64,000 nucleotides of DNA from Halalkalibacillus sediminis. GTDB taxonomy: Bacteria > Bacillota > Bacilli > Bacillales > Alkalibacillaceae. The notes below the pieces were generated by a model. That model saw nothing but the letters and a program-made list of their open reading frames with translations. It did no database searches and was not told the DNA's origin. A program made the translations under genes and the position numbers. The stretch lies in NCBI RefSeq assembly GCF_002844535.1, contig NZ_PJNH01000003.1, positions 1 through 64,000 on the forward strand, given 5' to 3'. This document shows, piece after piece, positions 1-8,674 of this stretch. How positions within the stretch are numbered: the first letter of the stretch is position 1; the number at the start of each line of letters is the position of its first letter.

Positions 1-125
1 CCCGTCCGCCGCTCGTTCCACAAGCGTCACTCCCGAAGGAGATCTGCTTGCTTCCCGCGCTCGACTTGCATGTATTAGGCACGCCGCCAGCGTTCGTCCT
101 GAGCCAGGATCAAACTCTCCAATAA
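1..125 (-). rRNA. 16S ribosomal RNA, 5' end (partial)
   Basis: The minus strand carries the conserved 16S 5' segment: the universal AGAGTTTGATCCTGGCTCAG block (complement of about 99-118) followed by the conserved helix region and the V1 loop. The gene runs off the window at base 1. The mature 5' end at about 125 is placed by analogy with E. coli, where that block starts at nucleotide 8. Bases 126-239 upstream hold no clear promoter, only a leader with a boxA-like CTTGAAAAC stretch near 212-222, so the 16S is probably co-transcribed with the tRNA cluster. Confidence 0.97.
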
Positions 126-239
126 AAGTAGTTTGATTGGCTTTATCTTACTTGTTTTTCCTCTCCCAATCAGATGAGGAAAAACGAATTGACGTCAGGC
201 TATTTTGTTTAGTTTTCAAGGTTCGAATTCAATACTATA

Positions 240-317
<78 letters not shown>

Positions 318-322
318 ATATA

Positions 323-396
323 TGGAGCGGGTGAAGGGAATCGAACCCTCATCATCAGCTTGGAAGGCTGAGGTTTTACCACTAAACTACACCCGC
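323..396 (-). tRNA. tRNA-Gly (TCC)
   Basis: Minus-strand cloverleaf, acceptor GCGGGTG/CACCCGC, anticodon TCC, T-loop GGTTCGATTCC, encoded CCA. Confidence 0.95.
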
Positions 397-451
397 ATAA
401 TTATTGAATCTATTATATTGTCATCGCTATTAATTTCACCGTAAGATCTCA

Positions 452-528
<77 letters not shown>

Positions 529-591
529 TTAATGGCGACAAGATTCATAATAACAAATACAAATCAAAAATGCAATAGCTTTTTTGAAATA

Positions 592-675
<84 letters not shown>

Positions 676-690
676 ATGTAATAAAAAAAG

Positions 691-763
691 TGAGCCATGG
701 AGGATTCGAACCTCCGACCCTCTGATTAAAAGTCAGATGCTCTACCAACTGAGCTAATGGCTC
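691..763 (-). tRNA. tRNA-Lys (TTT)
   Basis: Minus-strand cloverleaf, acceptor GAGCCAT/ATGGCTC, anticodon TTT, T-loop GGTTCGAATCC. CCA is not encoded. Confidence 0.95.
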
Positions 764-820
764 ATATCAAAATAATCTAGAATGTTCTTCAGACGAAAAC
801 ATTAAAAAAAGACTTATTAA

Positions 821-862
821 CGTTGAGTCATACTAATTGAATCAATGTTGATTCAAACAACG
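821..862 (-). other. Palindrome in the Gln-Lys tRNA spacer
   Basis: The longest spacer in the cluster (764-882) contains a perfect 9-bp inverted repeat with a 2-base centre (837-845 and 848-856), flanked by a second complementary pair (821-825 and 858-862). On the minus strand a run of seven T follows about nine bases downstream. It could be a processing hairpin or a weak terminator/attenuator; no promoter is evident after it. Confidence 0.5.
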
Positions 863-882
863 TCAGCCTCATGAGAAATAAA

Positions 883-957
883 TGGCTGGGCCAGCTGGAT
901 TCGAACCAGCGCATGACGGTACCAAAAACCGTTGCCTTACCGCTTGGCTATGGCCCA
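883..957 (-). tRNA. tRNA-Gln (TTG)
   Basis: Minus-strand cloverleaf, acceptor TGGGCCA/TGGCCCA, anticodon TTG, T-loop GGTTCGAATCC, encoded CCA. Confidence 0.95.
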
Positions 958-965
958 ACAATTAA

Positions 966-1042
966 TGGCGGTCCGGACGGGACTCGAACCCGCGACCTCC
1001 TGCGTGACAGGCAGGCATTCTAACCAACTGAACTACCGGACC
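966..1042 (-). tRNA. tRNA-Asp (GTC)
   Basis: Minus-strand cloverleaf, acceptor GGTCCGG/CCGGACC, anticodon GTC, T-loop GGTTCGAGTCC, encoded CCA. Confidence 0.95.
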
Positions 1043-1063
1043 TATTTGATTTTTAAAGTAAAG

Positions 1064-1135
1064 TGACCCGTACGGGATTCGAACCCGTGTTACCGCCGTG
1101 AAAGGGCGGTGTCTTAACCACTTGACCAACGGGCC
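1064..1135 (-). tRNA. tRNA-Glu (TTC)
   Basis: Minus-strand cloverleaf, acceptor GGCCCGT/ACGGGTC, anticodon TTC, T-loop GGTTCGAATCC. CCA is not encoded. Confidence 0.95.
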
Positions 1136-1144
1136 AAAAAATAA

Positions 1145-1235
1145 TGGCGGAGAAGGAGGGATTTGAACCCTCGCGCCGCTTACGCGACCTACACCCTTAG
1201 CAGGGGCGCCTCTTCAGCCACTTGAGTACTTCTCC
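1145..1235 (-). tRNA. tRNA-Ser (GCT)
   Basis: Minus-strand class II tRNA with long variable arm, acceptor GGAGAAG/CTTCTCC, anticodon GCT, T-loop GGTTCAAATCC, encoded CCA. Confidence 0.95.
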
Positions 1236-1239
1236 AATA

Positions 1240-1314
1240 TGGCTCCAGCGGCAGGACTCGAACCTGCGACCAATTGATTAACAGTCAACTGCTCTACCAC
1301 TGAGCTACGCTGGA
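1240..1314 (-). tRNA. tRNA-Asn (GTT)
   Basis: Minus-strand cloverleaf, acceptor TCCAGCG/CGCTGGA, anticodon GTT, T-loop GGTTCGAGTCC, encoded CCA. First gene of the tRNA-rRNA transcription unit. Confidence 0.95.
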
Positions 1315-1471
1315 ATCTTAATAAACTTTAAATTGTTTAACTTTCGTTTTCACCTTGTCTTGTCCACTGTATTCGTCGCGTTGCAAGATCATTTGGTGAA
1401 CATTAAAACAAGTTTTTCAATTAAGTAATTGTCTTGCGTTTTTCGCTATCTATTAAGTAGCGACGATAAGT

Positions 1472-1500
1472 ATAATACAACATCTTTTCAGTAGTGTCAA
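1472..1500 (-). promoter_or_regulatory. Sigma-A promoter of the tRNA-16S operon
   Basis: On the minus strand a perfect -35 TTGACA (1495-1500) is followed after exactly 17 bases by -10 TATTAT (1472-1477). It would start transcription near 1465, some 150 bases before tRNA-Asn. The gene-free stretch 1315-1659 otherwise holds only the transcript leader, including a small hairpin (1444-1448 with 1458-1462), and AT-rich sequence with no open frame. Confidence 0.85.
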
Positions 1501-1659
1501 TTCATCATCACAAGATTTTTTACTTTTTTCATTGATCTATTTAAATCAAATAAACCAAAGATATTTCGCTCGCTAACGAAGAGCTTTTTAAATTTAACAC
1601 GGGGCGATTTAAACTGTCAATATTGTTTAGTGAATTTATGTGAATTAGATTTTCTTATC

Positions 1660-2106
1660 CTATTCTTTCATTAATAGTTCCCCACGACATTTGCCACACC
1701 GATATTTATTCAAGTTGATCCTTCTTTTTCTTGAATATTGTTTATTGCACTCTTTACAGAAATAAATATAGTTGAACTTAGTATCTTCTGAAGGTAATCG
1801 TTTGCAGAATCTTGGAGACCCTGTAGCTTTCAGAAGTTCTCTGAATTCACGGCTACGATGATTGAACGGCTTCCCTTGCTGGTGTAAATGGTAATGGCAT
1901 AGCTCATGCTTAATGATGCCGTCTAATTCTTCGTACCCTAGTTCTTCTAAATACTTAGGGTTAATCTCTATGACTCCTTCAGAGGGGATGTATCTTCCAC
2001 CTGTAGTTCTTAATCTATAATTGAATCGAGCTTCCCCTGTAAAAGATAACCCAAAAAATGCATCAGATAGCTCCATCGTTTTTTTGTTCAGCTCTTGATC
2101 ATTCAT
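1660..2106 (-). CDS. SprT-like zinc metalloprotease-fold protein (YdcK type)
   Basis: The 148-residue protein has a zinc-metallopeptidase signature HELCH at residues 67-71, followed at the C-terminus by a zinc ribbon with two CxxC pairs (residues about 116-140). This is the SprT/YdcK layout. SprT-family proteins are related to the DNA-protein crosslink protease SPRTN, but the bacterial members' substrate is not established. It lies downstream of tex as in Bacillus, but the terminator at 2124-2177 and the opposing cmpA gene suggest separate transcription. Length is normal for the family. Confidence 0.9.
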   Translation of the reverse strand: MNDQELNKKTMELSDAFFGLSFTGEARFNYRLRTTGGRYIPSEGVIEINPKYLEELGYEELDGIIKHELCHYHLHQQGKPFNHRSREFRELLKATGSPRFCKRLPSEDTKFNYIYFCKECNKQYSRKRRINLNKYRCGKCRGELLMKE

Positions 2107-2123
2107 GTCAAAGCACCTATCTT

Positions 2124-2177
2124 TTTAAAAAACTAATAAGAGCCGTGAAGTTTCGTGCACTCGACACAGCTCTTATT
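2124..2177 (-). terminator. Rho-independent terminator after tex/cmpA interval
   Basis: Inverted repeat with 9-bp arms at 2135-2143 and 2169-2177 plus extra inner pairing. Read on the minus strand it is followed by a run of six T. It would end leftward tex transcripts before the sprT-like gene. Confidence 0.7.
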
Positions 2178-2245
2178 GGTAACATTTTCATTCAACCATT
2201 TTCGACATACCGCATATACTATAAAAAAATGTAAAGGTGATTCGT

Positions 2246-2362
2246 ATGCCTAAGTGGTTCATGAGTCAATTGAGAAAAGCTTATCAAACAAAGAATCTAC
2301 AACAAATTAAAATGTTGAATCAATGCTGGTTCTTTTATCGTGATAGGAATATCAAATTATAA
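2246..2362 (+). CDS. cmpA: Cortex morphogenetic protein CmpA
   Basis: A 38-codon frame on the plus strand encodes a peptide starting MPKWF and containing the block IKMLNQCWFFYR, which matches my recollection of Bacillus CmpA (about 37 residues, core LLNQCWYFYR). A good ribosome-binding site (AAAGGTGA, 2233-2240) precedes the ATG. In B. subtilis CmpA is an adaptor that, with ClpXP, degrades the spore-coat ATPase SpoIVA in cells that fail to assemble the envelope. The position between tex and the sprT-like gene, in opposite orientation, fits Bacillus synteny. Its stop lies two bases from the tex stop. A possible sigma-E -10-like CATATACT lies upstream near 2213-2220 but is unproven. Confidence 0.9.
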   Translation: MPKWFMSQLRKAYQTKNLQQIKMLNQCWFFYRDRNIKL

Positions 2363-2363
2363 A

Positions 2364-4535
2364 TTATTTACCTGAAGGGACCATTGTAAGAGCAATCCGT
2401 TCTCTTTTTGTATCTACTTCATCAACCCAGACTGTTACAATATCTCCCACAGCTACTACGTCTAGTGGATTTTTCACAAAACGGTTAGAGAGTTTAGAAA
2501 TGTGTACTAATCCGTCTTGCTTCACCCCAACATCAACAAACGCGCCGAAATCAACGACATTGCGCACAGTTCCTTGTAGTTCCATTCCCTGCTCTAAGTC
2601 TTCCATAGCCAAGACATTCGTCTTTAACAATGGTTTAGGGTGTTCATCTCTTGGGTCTCTATTTGGTTTCTTCAGATCTTCAACAATATCTTCTAATGTT
2701 AGCTTACCAATATCAAGTTCCTCTGTGAGTTTAGTAAGGTTCTCTAGATCGAGTTGTTTATTTAATGTCTCTGAACCCAACCCTTCTGAAGACAAGCCTA
2801 AGCGTTTCAATAATTGTTTGGTCGCTTTATAGCTTTCAGGGTGAATGGAAGTTGCATCCAATGGTTCGTCGCCTTCCATCACTCTTAAGAAGCCAATTGC
2901 TTGCTCATAGGTTTTAGCTCCTAATCGTGGAACGTCCTTAATTTGCTTTCGATTCGTGAATTTTCCTTCTTCCATACGGTATTTCACAATGTTATTCGCT
3001 ACAGTCTTATTCAATCCTGAAATATACTGGAGTAATGACGATGATGCTGTGTTGACATTAACTCCTACTTGGTTAACGGCCGATTCTACTACAAACGTCA
3101 ATGAATCGTTCAATTTCTTCTGGCTGACATCATGTTGGTATTGGCCGACACCGATCGATTTAGGGTCTATTTTCACTAACTCACTAAGTGGATCTTGGAC
3201 TCTTCGTGCAATTGATACTGCACTTCTTTCTTCTACTTGAAGATCAGGGAATTCTTCACGCGCTAATTTGGAGGCTGAATAAACACTCGCGCCAGCTTCA
3301 TTTGCAATTAAGTAAGCAACATCCAGATTATGCTTACCAATCATTTCCGCGATGAATTGCTCAGTTTCTCTCGAAGCTGTTCCGTTCCCAATAGCAATTA
3401 ACTCGATAGGATAATCTTCGAATACTTTCATTAATTTCTTTTCTGCTCCAGCCACATCATTTTTAGGGGCAGTTGGATAGATTACGTCAACACTCTTCAT
3501 TTGTCCCGTCTCATCTACGACAGCAAGTTTACAACCTGTTCTGAATGCCGGGTCAACGCCTAGGATCGTCTTTCCTTTCAATGGAGGTTGCAAAAGAAGG
3601 TTCTTGAGGTTTTTAGCAAAAATATCAATCGCATGTTCCTCGGCACCTTCAGTTAAAGTAGAACGAATATCCCTCTCAATAGAAGGCTGAATGAGTCGCT
3701 TGTAACTATCTTCAATTGCATTTTCTAGAAAAGCCTTCTCTTCCCCACCACTTTTGATGATTGAACGATGTAAGAAGTCCATTATCATTTCTTCAGGTGG
3801 CTCAATCATGACCTTCAGCACTTTTTCTTTCTCTCCGCGGTTCATTGCTAGTACACGGTGAGGAGCTGTTTTCACCACAGGTTCGTGGTATTCATAATAC
3901 ATTTGGAAAATACCTTTTTCGTCCTCAGCGTTTTTCTTCATTTCTGTTTGCAAAGAACCTTTATCATACGTCAACTTACGAATTTTCTCACGGTAAGATG
4001 GTTCATCCGAGATCCATTCAGCAATAATATCACTAGCGCCCGCTAATACATCTTCAACTTCATTCAATTCGTGTTCTTCCGAAAAATACTGCACCGCCTC
4101 AGCGTTCAAGTCAATTCCTGTTTGTTCCCAAATTTGTTTAGCCAAAGGCTCCAAACCTTTTTCTTTGGCAATCGTAGCTCTTGTTCTACGTTTTTGTTTA
4201 TAAGGGCGGTATAAATCTTCTACTTGTTGAAGTTTTTCCGCTTTCAATAAGTCGTTTTTCAGCTCTTCTGTTAATTTCCCTTGCTCGTCAATTAAGCGAA
4301 TGACTTCCTCTTTTCGCTTATGTAACTGAACTTGGTAATCATAGGTCTCTTTGATCGATTGGACTTCCATTTCATCTAAGTTATTCGTTTGTTCTTTTCT
4401 ATATCTTGAAATGAATGGAACAGTATTCCCCTCATCCAATAAAACGATGACACTTTTTACATTCTGTTCTTTTAATTTCAGCTGCTTGCTGACTATTTGT
4501 ATGATTTGTTGGTTTTCAACCGCTAATTCTGTCAA
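2364..4535 (-). CDS. tex: Tex-family RNA-binding transcription accessory protein
   Basis: 723 residues, full length for Tex/YdcI. The order is the N-terminal helical Tex domain (1-200), a YqgF-like RNase-H-fold domain around 325-450, helix-hairpin-helix repeats around 490-560, and a C-terminal S1 RNA-binding domain from about 650 containing GTVRNVVDFGAFVDVGV. Tex is a cytoplasmic nucleic-acid-binding factor connected with transcription and ribosome function; its biochemical role remains vague. An AAGGAGG-type site precedes the ATG. It follows the rsb-sigB operon but is separated by the terminator at 4597-4640. Confidence 0.95.
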   Translation of the reverse strand: MTELAVENQQIIQIVSKQLKLKEQNVKSVIVLLDEGNTVPFISRYRKEQTNNLDEMEVQSIKETYDYQVQLHKRKEEVIRLIDEQGKLTEELKNDLLKAEKLQQVEDLYRPYKQKRRTRATIAKEKGLEPLAKQIWEQTGIDLNAEAVQYFSEEHELNEVEDVLAGASDIIAEWISDEPSYREKIRKLTYDKGSLQTEMKKNAEDEKGIFQMYYEYHEPVVKTAPHRVLAMNRGEKEKVLKVMIEPPEEMIMDFLHRSIIKSGGEEKAFLENAIEDSYKRLIQPSIERDIRSTLTEGAEEHAIDIFAKNLKNLLLQPPLKGKTILGVDPAFRTGCKLAVVDETGQMKSVDVIYPTAPKNDVAGAEKKLMKVFEDYPIELIAIGNGTASRETEQFIAEMIGKHNLDVAYLIANEAGASVYSASKLAREEFPDLQVEERSAVSIARRVQDPLSELVKIDPKSIGVGQYQHDVSQKKLNDSLTFVVESAVNQVGVNVNTASSSLLQYISGLNKTVANNIVKYRMEEGKFTNRKQIKDVPRLGAKTYEQAIGFLRVMEGDEPLDATSIHPESYKATKQLLKRLGLSSEGLGSETLNKQLDLENLTKLTEELDIGKLTLEDIVEDLKKPNRDPRDEHPKPLLKTNVLAMEDLEQGMELQGTVRNVVDFGAFVDVGVKQDGLVHISKLSNRFVKNPLDVVAVGDIVTVWVDEVDTKRERIALTMVPSGK

Positions 4536-4596
4536 TGTGTTTCCTCCTTAAAGATGGACGCATATCAATCAACTTCCGTTAACTATTTTATCACAT

Positions 4597-4640
4597 AAAA
4601 AAGTAGAAGAAACCTGTTATTCCAAGCTTCTTCTACTTCA
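4597..4640 (-). terminator. Terminator of the rsb-sigB-rsbX operon
   Basis: Perfect 10-bp inverted repeat (4602-4611 and 4628-4637) followed on the minus strand by a T run. It overlaps the rsbX stop codon. Confidence 0.85.
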
Positions 4641-5243
4641 CCCTAAATATTTCATAGCGACGAGCGTCGTGTCATCATCCATATAATCACCTAGTTGATT
4701 CTCATACCAATCTACCGTGAGTTGCATCGATTGATGTGAATAAAAATCCTTTGTTAGTGTTCTTTCATTCACGCCATCAGAGAAAAGGAAAAATACGGTG
4801 TTTTCTTTTAAGGGGTGTTCGTGGACTTTCACTTTTCGTTTGATTCCGGATAAATACCCAGAAACGGGAATGCTACGATGTTTTTTACCGTCATTGAATA
4901 GAGTAATTACACCGATATTTCCAACTGATGCATAACAATAAGTATTAGTTGTGAAATCAAGTTTTATAATGGAGAGCACACAACCACGCAATTCTGTGCC
5001 GATAAGTGCTTCATTGCATTTATCAAAAATAACTTCTAACGATTGATGGTGATTCTCTTGAATTACGTCCATCGCTACATCTGCTGAAGCCTTAGCCATT
5101 TCACCACTACCTAAGCCATCTGCAAGGGCACCAATGAAATAATTTTTGTTTTCCAAATAAAAAAAACGGTCTCCCGAATAGTAGTTTCCTTTTTTTGGTT
5201 TTTGAAAAGTTGCAACTTCCATATGGTCTTTGCGGTCTATCAA
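4638..5243 (-). CDS. rsbX: Phosphoserine phosphatase RsbX
   Basis: 201-residue PP2C-type phosphatase, the last gene of the sigma-B operon. Visible metal-binding motifs are ADGLGSGEMA near residue 40 and FLFSDGVNE near residue 150. In Bacillus RsbX removes phosphate from RsbS and RsbR, resetting the stressosome after stress. The start overlaps the sigB end by four bases (ATGA), giving translational coupling. It lacks the sensory N-terminus of RsbU, consistent with the short RsbX form. Confidence 0.95.
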   Translation of the reverse strand: MIDRKDHMEVATFQKPKKGNYYSGDRFFYLENKNYFIGALADGLGSGEMAKASADVAMDVIQENHHQSLEVIFDKCNEALIGTELRGCVLSIIKLDFTTNTYCYASVGNIGVITLFNDGKKHRSIPVSGYLSGIKRKVKVHEHPLKENTVFFLFSDGVNERTLTKDFYSHQSMQLTVDWYENQLGDYMDDDTTLVAMKYLG

Positions 5244-6028
5244 AATAAAACCTCCAGGTCTTCTTCTGATATGGACTCACGCAATTTACGTAGCGCTCTA
5301 CGTTGCAACCTGGAAACATGCATCTGAGATAGACCGAGACGTTCGCCAGTCTCTTTTTGGCTAAGGTTATCAAAGTAAGTACACTTCAATATTTCTTGTT
5401 CTCGTTCGCTTAAGAGAGGCATGATCTTTTCAATGATCATTTGATGATTCACTTTTTCGTACCCTTGTTCTTGTGAACCTACAAGATCAAGAATAGTTAC
5501 AGTACTGCCATCAGAATCAGCCTCGATTTTTCTGTCTGCTGAAAGGGCATTATAACTTTTACCCATTTCCATCGTCTCTAGTACTTCTTCTTCGGTTACC
5601 CCGATATAATCGGCAATTTGTTGAACAGAAGGTGAATCCTGATACATATTAGTCAGTTCTTCATTTGCCTTCTTGATTTTAGGACCTAATTCTTTGATTC
5701 TTCTCGGAACGTGCACACTCCAGGTTTTATCACGAATAAAGCGCTTGATTTCACCAATAATCGTAGGAATCGCAAATGACTCAAAGGATTTCCCGAAAGA
5801 ATCATCATACCTTTTGATCGCAGCCATTAAACCTAACATTCCTACTTGCACCAAATCTTCATGAATCGGACTGTTTTTAGAATATTTTTTTGCTATAGAA
5901 TGAACTAGGTTTTCATATTTCAGCACAATCTTCTCTTGAGTAGATTCATCATTTGGGTGCTCTCTAAGATAATTTATTAGTTCATAAATATCTTCGTCAT
6001 TACTGTGATGTTGAGATTTGGTCGTCAC
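5240..6028 (-). CDS. sigB: RNA polymerase sigma factor SigB (general stress)
   Basis: The protein has sigma region 2 (EDLVQVGMLGLMAAIKRYD), the near-invariant TWSVHVPRRIKELGP region 3 and a region 4 helix-turn-helix (SQKETGERLGLSQMHVSRLQ). I chose the GTG at 6028 because GAGGTGGGG sits at the right distance and the family begins near this point; an upstream ATG at 6043 with a weaker site is possible and would add five residues. The gene overlaps rsbW by about 30 bases. SigB directs the general stress regulon and, through the promoter at 6852-6877, its own operon. Confidence 0.96.
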   Translation of the reverse strand: MTTKSQHHSNDEDIYELINYLREHPNDESTQEKIVLKYENLVHSIAKKYSKNSPIHEDLVQVGMLGLMAAIKRYDDSFGKSFESFAIPTIIGEIKRFIRDKTWSVHVPRRIKELGPKIKKANEELTNMYQDSPSVQQIADYIGVTEEEVLETMEMGKSYNALSADRKIEADSDGSTVTILDLVGSQEQGYEKVNHQMIIEKIMPLLSEREQEILKCTYFDNLSQKETGERLGLSQMHVSRLQRRALRKLRESISEEDLEVLF

Positions 6029-6479
6029 TGCGCCCCACCTCATTTTCCTGCAAAAACTTGGTCATCAATACAATTACGCCATGGTTATTTGTAATTTCTA
6101 CTTTATCCATCAGAGCGTCTATCAAGAAAAGACCGAAACCTCCCTCACGCATGTCATCTACTGGGTCACCATCGCTATACGGCCCAATCGCTTCTTTCAC
6201 TTCTTTAAGGTCAAAGCTTCCACCATGGTCGGCAACCATGACTTCAAGGCGATTCTCATACATTCCAAACCCTATAGTTACTTCTCCCGTATCCTCTTCA
6301 AAGTATGCGTGTTTTACTGCATTTGTTATAGCTTCTGAAATAGCAACTTTCAAATCTTCAATATCTTCAAACGAGAATCCCATTCGATTAGCGACCCCCG
6401 AAACAGTTAATCTCAATACGCCCACATATTCTGACTTTGCAGGCAACTTCACTTCGACAAAATCAAATGGTTCCTGCAT
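6000..6479 (-). CDS. rsbW: Anti-sigma-B factor and serine kinase RsbW
   Basis: 159-residue GHKL-fold kinase with N box SEAITNAVKHAY (about 48-59), a G1-type ADHGGSFD segment and a G2 box EGGFGLFLI. RsbW binds and inhibits SigB when RsbV is phosphorylated and inactivates RsbV by phosphorylating it. Its start overlaps the rsbV stop by one base and its end overlaps sigB, so the three are coupled. Confidence 0.97.
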   Translation of the reverse strand: MQEPFDFVEVKLPAKSEYVGVLRLTVSGVANRMGFSFEDIEDLKVAISEAITNAVKHAYFEEDTGEVTIGFGMYENRLEVMVADHGGSFDLKEVKEAIGPYSDGDPVDDMREGGFGLFLIDALMDKVEITNNHGVIVLMTKFLQENEVGRSDDQISTSQ

Positions 6480-6808
6480 TACATACCACCTCGGACAGTA
6501 TTCTCAATATCGATGACTTCGTTCAATCCAGTAATGTTAAAGAGGCGATAAACATTTTCTTGTAAATTCACCAATTTAAACGTACTTTCCTTCTCTTTCG
6601 AAGCTTTTAAAGCACTGATAAATACTCCTAGGCCAGTACTATCCATATAGTTAACTTTTTGCATATCTACATGAACTTCAGCTCCCGGCTCTTCAACAAG
6701 CTCTAATAATTTTCCTTTTAATTGTGGTGCTGTATAGGCATCAATTTCACCCGTAAGCTTTACAATCGTTTGATTTCCATCTTGAAAATCATCGATATGT
6801 AAATTCAT
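6479..6808 (-). CDS. rsbV: Anti-anti-sigma factor RsbV
   Basis: 109-residue STAS protein with the phosphorylation loop NYMDSTGLGVFI; the target serine is Ser57. Unphosphorylated RsbV sequesters RsbW and frees SigB. First gene downstream of the internal sigma-B promoter, so RsbV, RsbW, SigB and RsbX would be induced together in a positive loop. Confidence 0.97.
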   Translation of the reverse strand: MNLHIDDFQDGNQTIVKLTGEIDAYTAPQLKGKLLELVEEPGAEVHVDMQKVNYMDSTGLGVFISALKASKEKESTFKLVNLQENVYRLFNITGLNEVIDIENTVRGGM

Positions 6809-6851
6809 AATAAATCCCCCTCGTTACTTTAACTTTTGTACTGGTTTTACA

Positions 6852-6877
6852 TTACCCAAACAATATTAATATTAAAC
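6852..6877 (-). promoter_or_regulatory. Internal sigma-B promoter before rsbV
   Basis: On the minus strand GTTTAA (6872-6877), 14 bases, GGGTAA (6852-6857): a near-perfect match to the sigma-B consensus GTTTAA-N12-15-GGGTAT, in the gap between rsbU and rsbV exactly where Bacillus has its autoregulatory promoter. Start of transcription would be near 6845. Confidence 0.9.
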
Positions 6878-6879
6878 AT

Positions 6880-7890
6880 TTAGTGATTTCTTTTAATTAT
6901 GACTAGAGTAAAGTCATCTCTTAATTCGAATCCTTGTAAACGTTCAAATTGTTTATACACGTTGTCTACAATTTCATTTGCAGGTAAATGTCTATTACTA
7001 CGAATGGCATCCAGTACTTCTTCTTGTTCAATGAATCGGTCACCCTGTCGACATTCCGTCACTCCGTCAGTTAAGAGTACGATGAAATCATCTTCCCCGA
7101 TCGGCGTCTCATATTGTTTGTAACGCATTTCTTGTTCAACACCAAGAAGCAACCCTTTTGCTTGGATTTCTTCAAACTCGTCTTTATCAGCACGATAAAT
7201 GAAACCAGGTTCATGACCAGCAGAAGCGTAATAAAAATGGTGATCGTGTACATCATAGAGACCATAAAACATCGTGACGAACATACCTTGTTCCACATTT
7301 CTTTCTACGACGCGATTCAATAACTCTAAGATCATCTTGGGGTACATTCTATTTTCAGGAAAACTTTCCATCGCATACTTAATCATGGACATGCAAAAAG
7401 CCGCAGGAACTCCCTTACCTATAACATCCGCTATGGCAATTCCTACGTTGTTCTCTGGATCCTGTACAAAATGATAGTAATCCCCGTTCATTTGTTTTGC
7501 AGGTATGGATTTTGCTCCAATATCTAGCCCATCATTCTTCGGTATGTGCGACTGCAGAAGAGTATTTTGCATATTAGCAGCAACGTCGATCTCTGCTTTC
7601 AACTCTAATTGTTTTTCACGTAACACTTGATACTCCTGATAAGCCAAACCGTAAGAGATCATTGTTTCAATCAAGAAATAAAATGAGTCCTTAACATTAT
7701 CATCAAGATCCGGAATTAAATCTAGCATCGCCTGATAATGGACGTTTACGATTTCATCCGGTGATATATTCTTCTGTATGGATGACTTACTGAATTGTTC
7801 TGCTCGATACAGGATTTCCTCATTTTTGGTTTGTAAGTACTGTTCTAATAGTTGCTTATAATTGGACATATCCTCTTGTAATGAGCTCAT
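6880..7890 (-). CDS. rsbU: PP2C phosphatase RsbU
   Basis: 336 residues: an N-terminal helical RsbU domain (about 1-85) that binds RsbT, a linker helix, then a PPM/PP2C phosphatase domain with motifs around IAIADVIGKGVPAA and VLLTDGVTE. When activated by RsbT it dephosphorylates RsbV and switches SigB on. The stop lies just upstream of the internal sigma-B promoter. Length matches B. subtilis RsbU (about 335). Confidence 0.96.
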   Translation of the reverse strand: MSSLQEDMSNYKQLLEQYLQTKNEEILYRAEQFSKSSIQKNISPDEIVNVHYQAMLDLIPDLDDNVKDSFYFLIETMISYGLAYQEYQVLREKQLELKAEIDVAANMQNTLLQSHIPKNDGLDIGAKSIPAKQMNGDYYHFVQDPENNVGIAIADVIGKGVPAAFCMSMIKYAMESFPENRMYPKMILELLNRVVERNVEQGMFVTMFYGLYDVHDHHFYYASAGHEPGFIYRADKDEFEEIQAKGLLLGVEQEMRYKQYETPIGEDDFIVLLTDGVTECRQGDRFIEQEEVLDAIRSNRHLPANEIVDNVYKQFERLQGFELRDDFTLVIIKRNH

Positions 7891-7908
7891 GTACGCTCAC
7901 CCCTCTAT

Positions 7909-8310
7909 TTATCTAAGCCATTTTATTATTTTAATGACCGTCCCTTTTTCACTTGATACGATGTCGAATTCATCCATCAGTCTTTTGACACCTGGTAAAC
8001 CAGCTCCTAAACCACCTGATGTTGAATAGCCATCTTCCATTACTTTGGAGATATCTTGAATTCCGGCACCTTCATCAGCTGCAATTATTTTAAGCCCCAC
8101 CGGAGTTTGTCCTTGTACTTCTTCGAAAATGACCTCACCTTTTCCTGCATATAAATAAATATTTCTTGCCAATTCAGAAATAGCGGTGGCAATTCTAGCT
8201 TGGTCCACGGAACCAAACCCTAAGTTGGATGCAAAATTTCTACCGGCTTGTCTTGCCCCGACGATATCCCACTCTTGCTTTATTGGTACACAGGATAGAG
8301 TCTCCTTCAT
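7909..8310 (-). CDS. rsbT: Switch protein/serine kinase RsbT
   Basis: 133-residue GHKL kinase with N box SELARNIYLYA and a glycine-rich lid STSGGLGAGLPGV. RsbT phosphorylates RsbS and RsbR in the stressosome and, once released, activates RsbU. The ATG at 8310 overlaps the last base of the rsbS stop and has GGAGG at seven bases; an adjacent in-frame GTG at 8313 is less well placed. Confidence 0.96.
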   Translation of the reverse strand: MKETLSCVPIKQEWDIVGARQAGRNFASNLGFGSVDQARIATAISELARNIYLYAGKGEVIFEEVQGQTPVGLKIIAADEGAGIQDISKVMEDGYSTSGGLGAGLPGVKRLMDEFDIVSSEKGTVIKIIKWLR

Positions 8311-8669
8311 CACTTCTCCTCCAATTCCTGTTTAAGCTTTGATAACCCTTGTTCTAAATCCAAAGCCGTAGGAACATCTTGAAGATGAATTCCAAGGTCG
8401 ATCAAAGTCATGGACACTGCAGGTTGAATTCCTGTGAAAACAACTTGTGCGCCCATTAAGTCTGCCATCGATACTACATCACCTAATACCTTAGCAATGA
8501 AGGAGTCGATGATTTCTACTGAAGTCAAATCTATTACAACTCCAATGGCACCTGTAGAGTGTATTTTATTTAAAAGATCTTCTTGAAAGTCCATCGCTGT
8601 TTGATCATCAAGTTCAGTTTGAATGGAAATCAACAAGTAGTCATGCAATTTTAAAATAGGAATTCTCAT
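8310..8669 (-). CDS. rsbS: Stressosome scaffold protein RsbS
   Basis: 119-residue single STAS domain. The phospho-acceptor serine lies in [11 protein letters not shown] (Ser56 here, equivalent to Ser59 of B. subtilis). RsbS and RsbR build the stressosome core that holds RsbT inactive. Five bases separate it from rsbR upstream, and it is coupled to rsbT downstream. Confidence 0.96.
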   Translation of the reverse strand: MRIPILKLHDYLLISIQTELDDQTAMDFQEDLLNKIHSTGAIGVVIDLTSVEIIDSFIAKVLGDVVSMADLMGAQVVFTGIQPAVSMTLIDLGIHLQDVPTALDLEQGLSKLKQELEEK

Positions 8670-8674
8670 AAATT

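Noticed and set aside
126-239. A separate rRNA promoter directly before the 16S gene
   Set aside because: No acceptable -35/-10 pair is present on the minus strand; only leader and boxA-like sequence.
5107-5373. 88-codon frame on the minus strand across the sigB-rsbX junction
   Set aside because: It is out of frame with two well-supported genes and has no homology I recognise.
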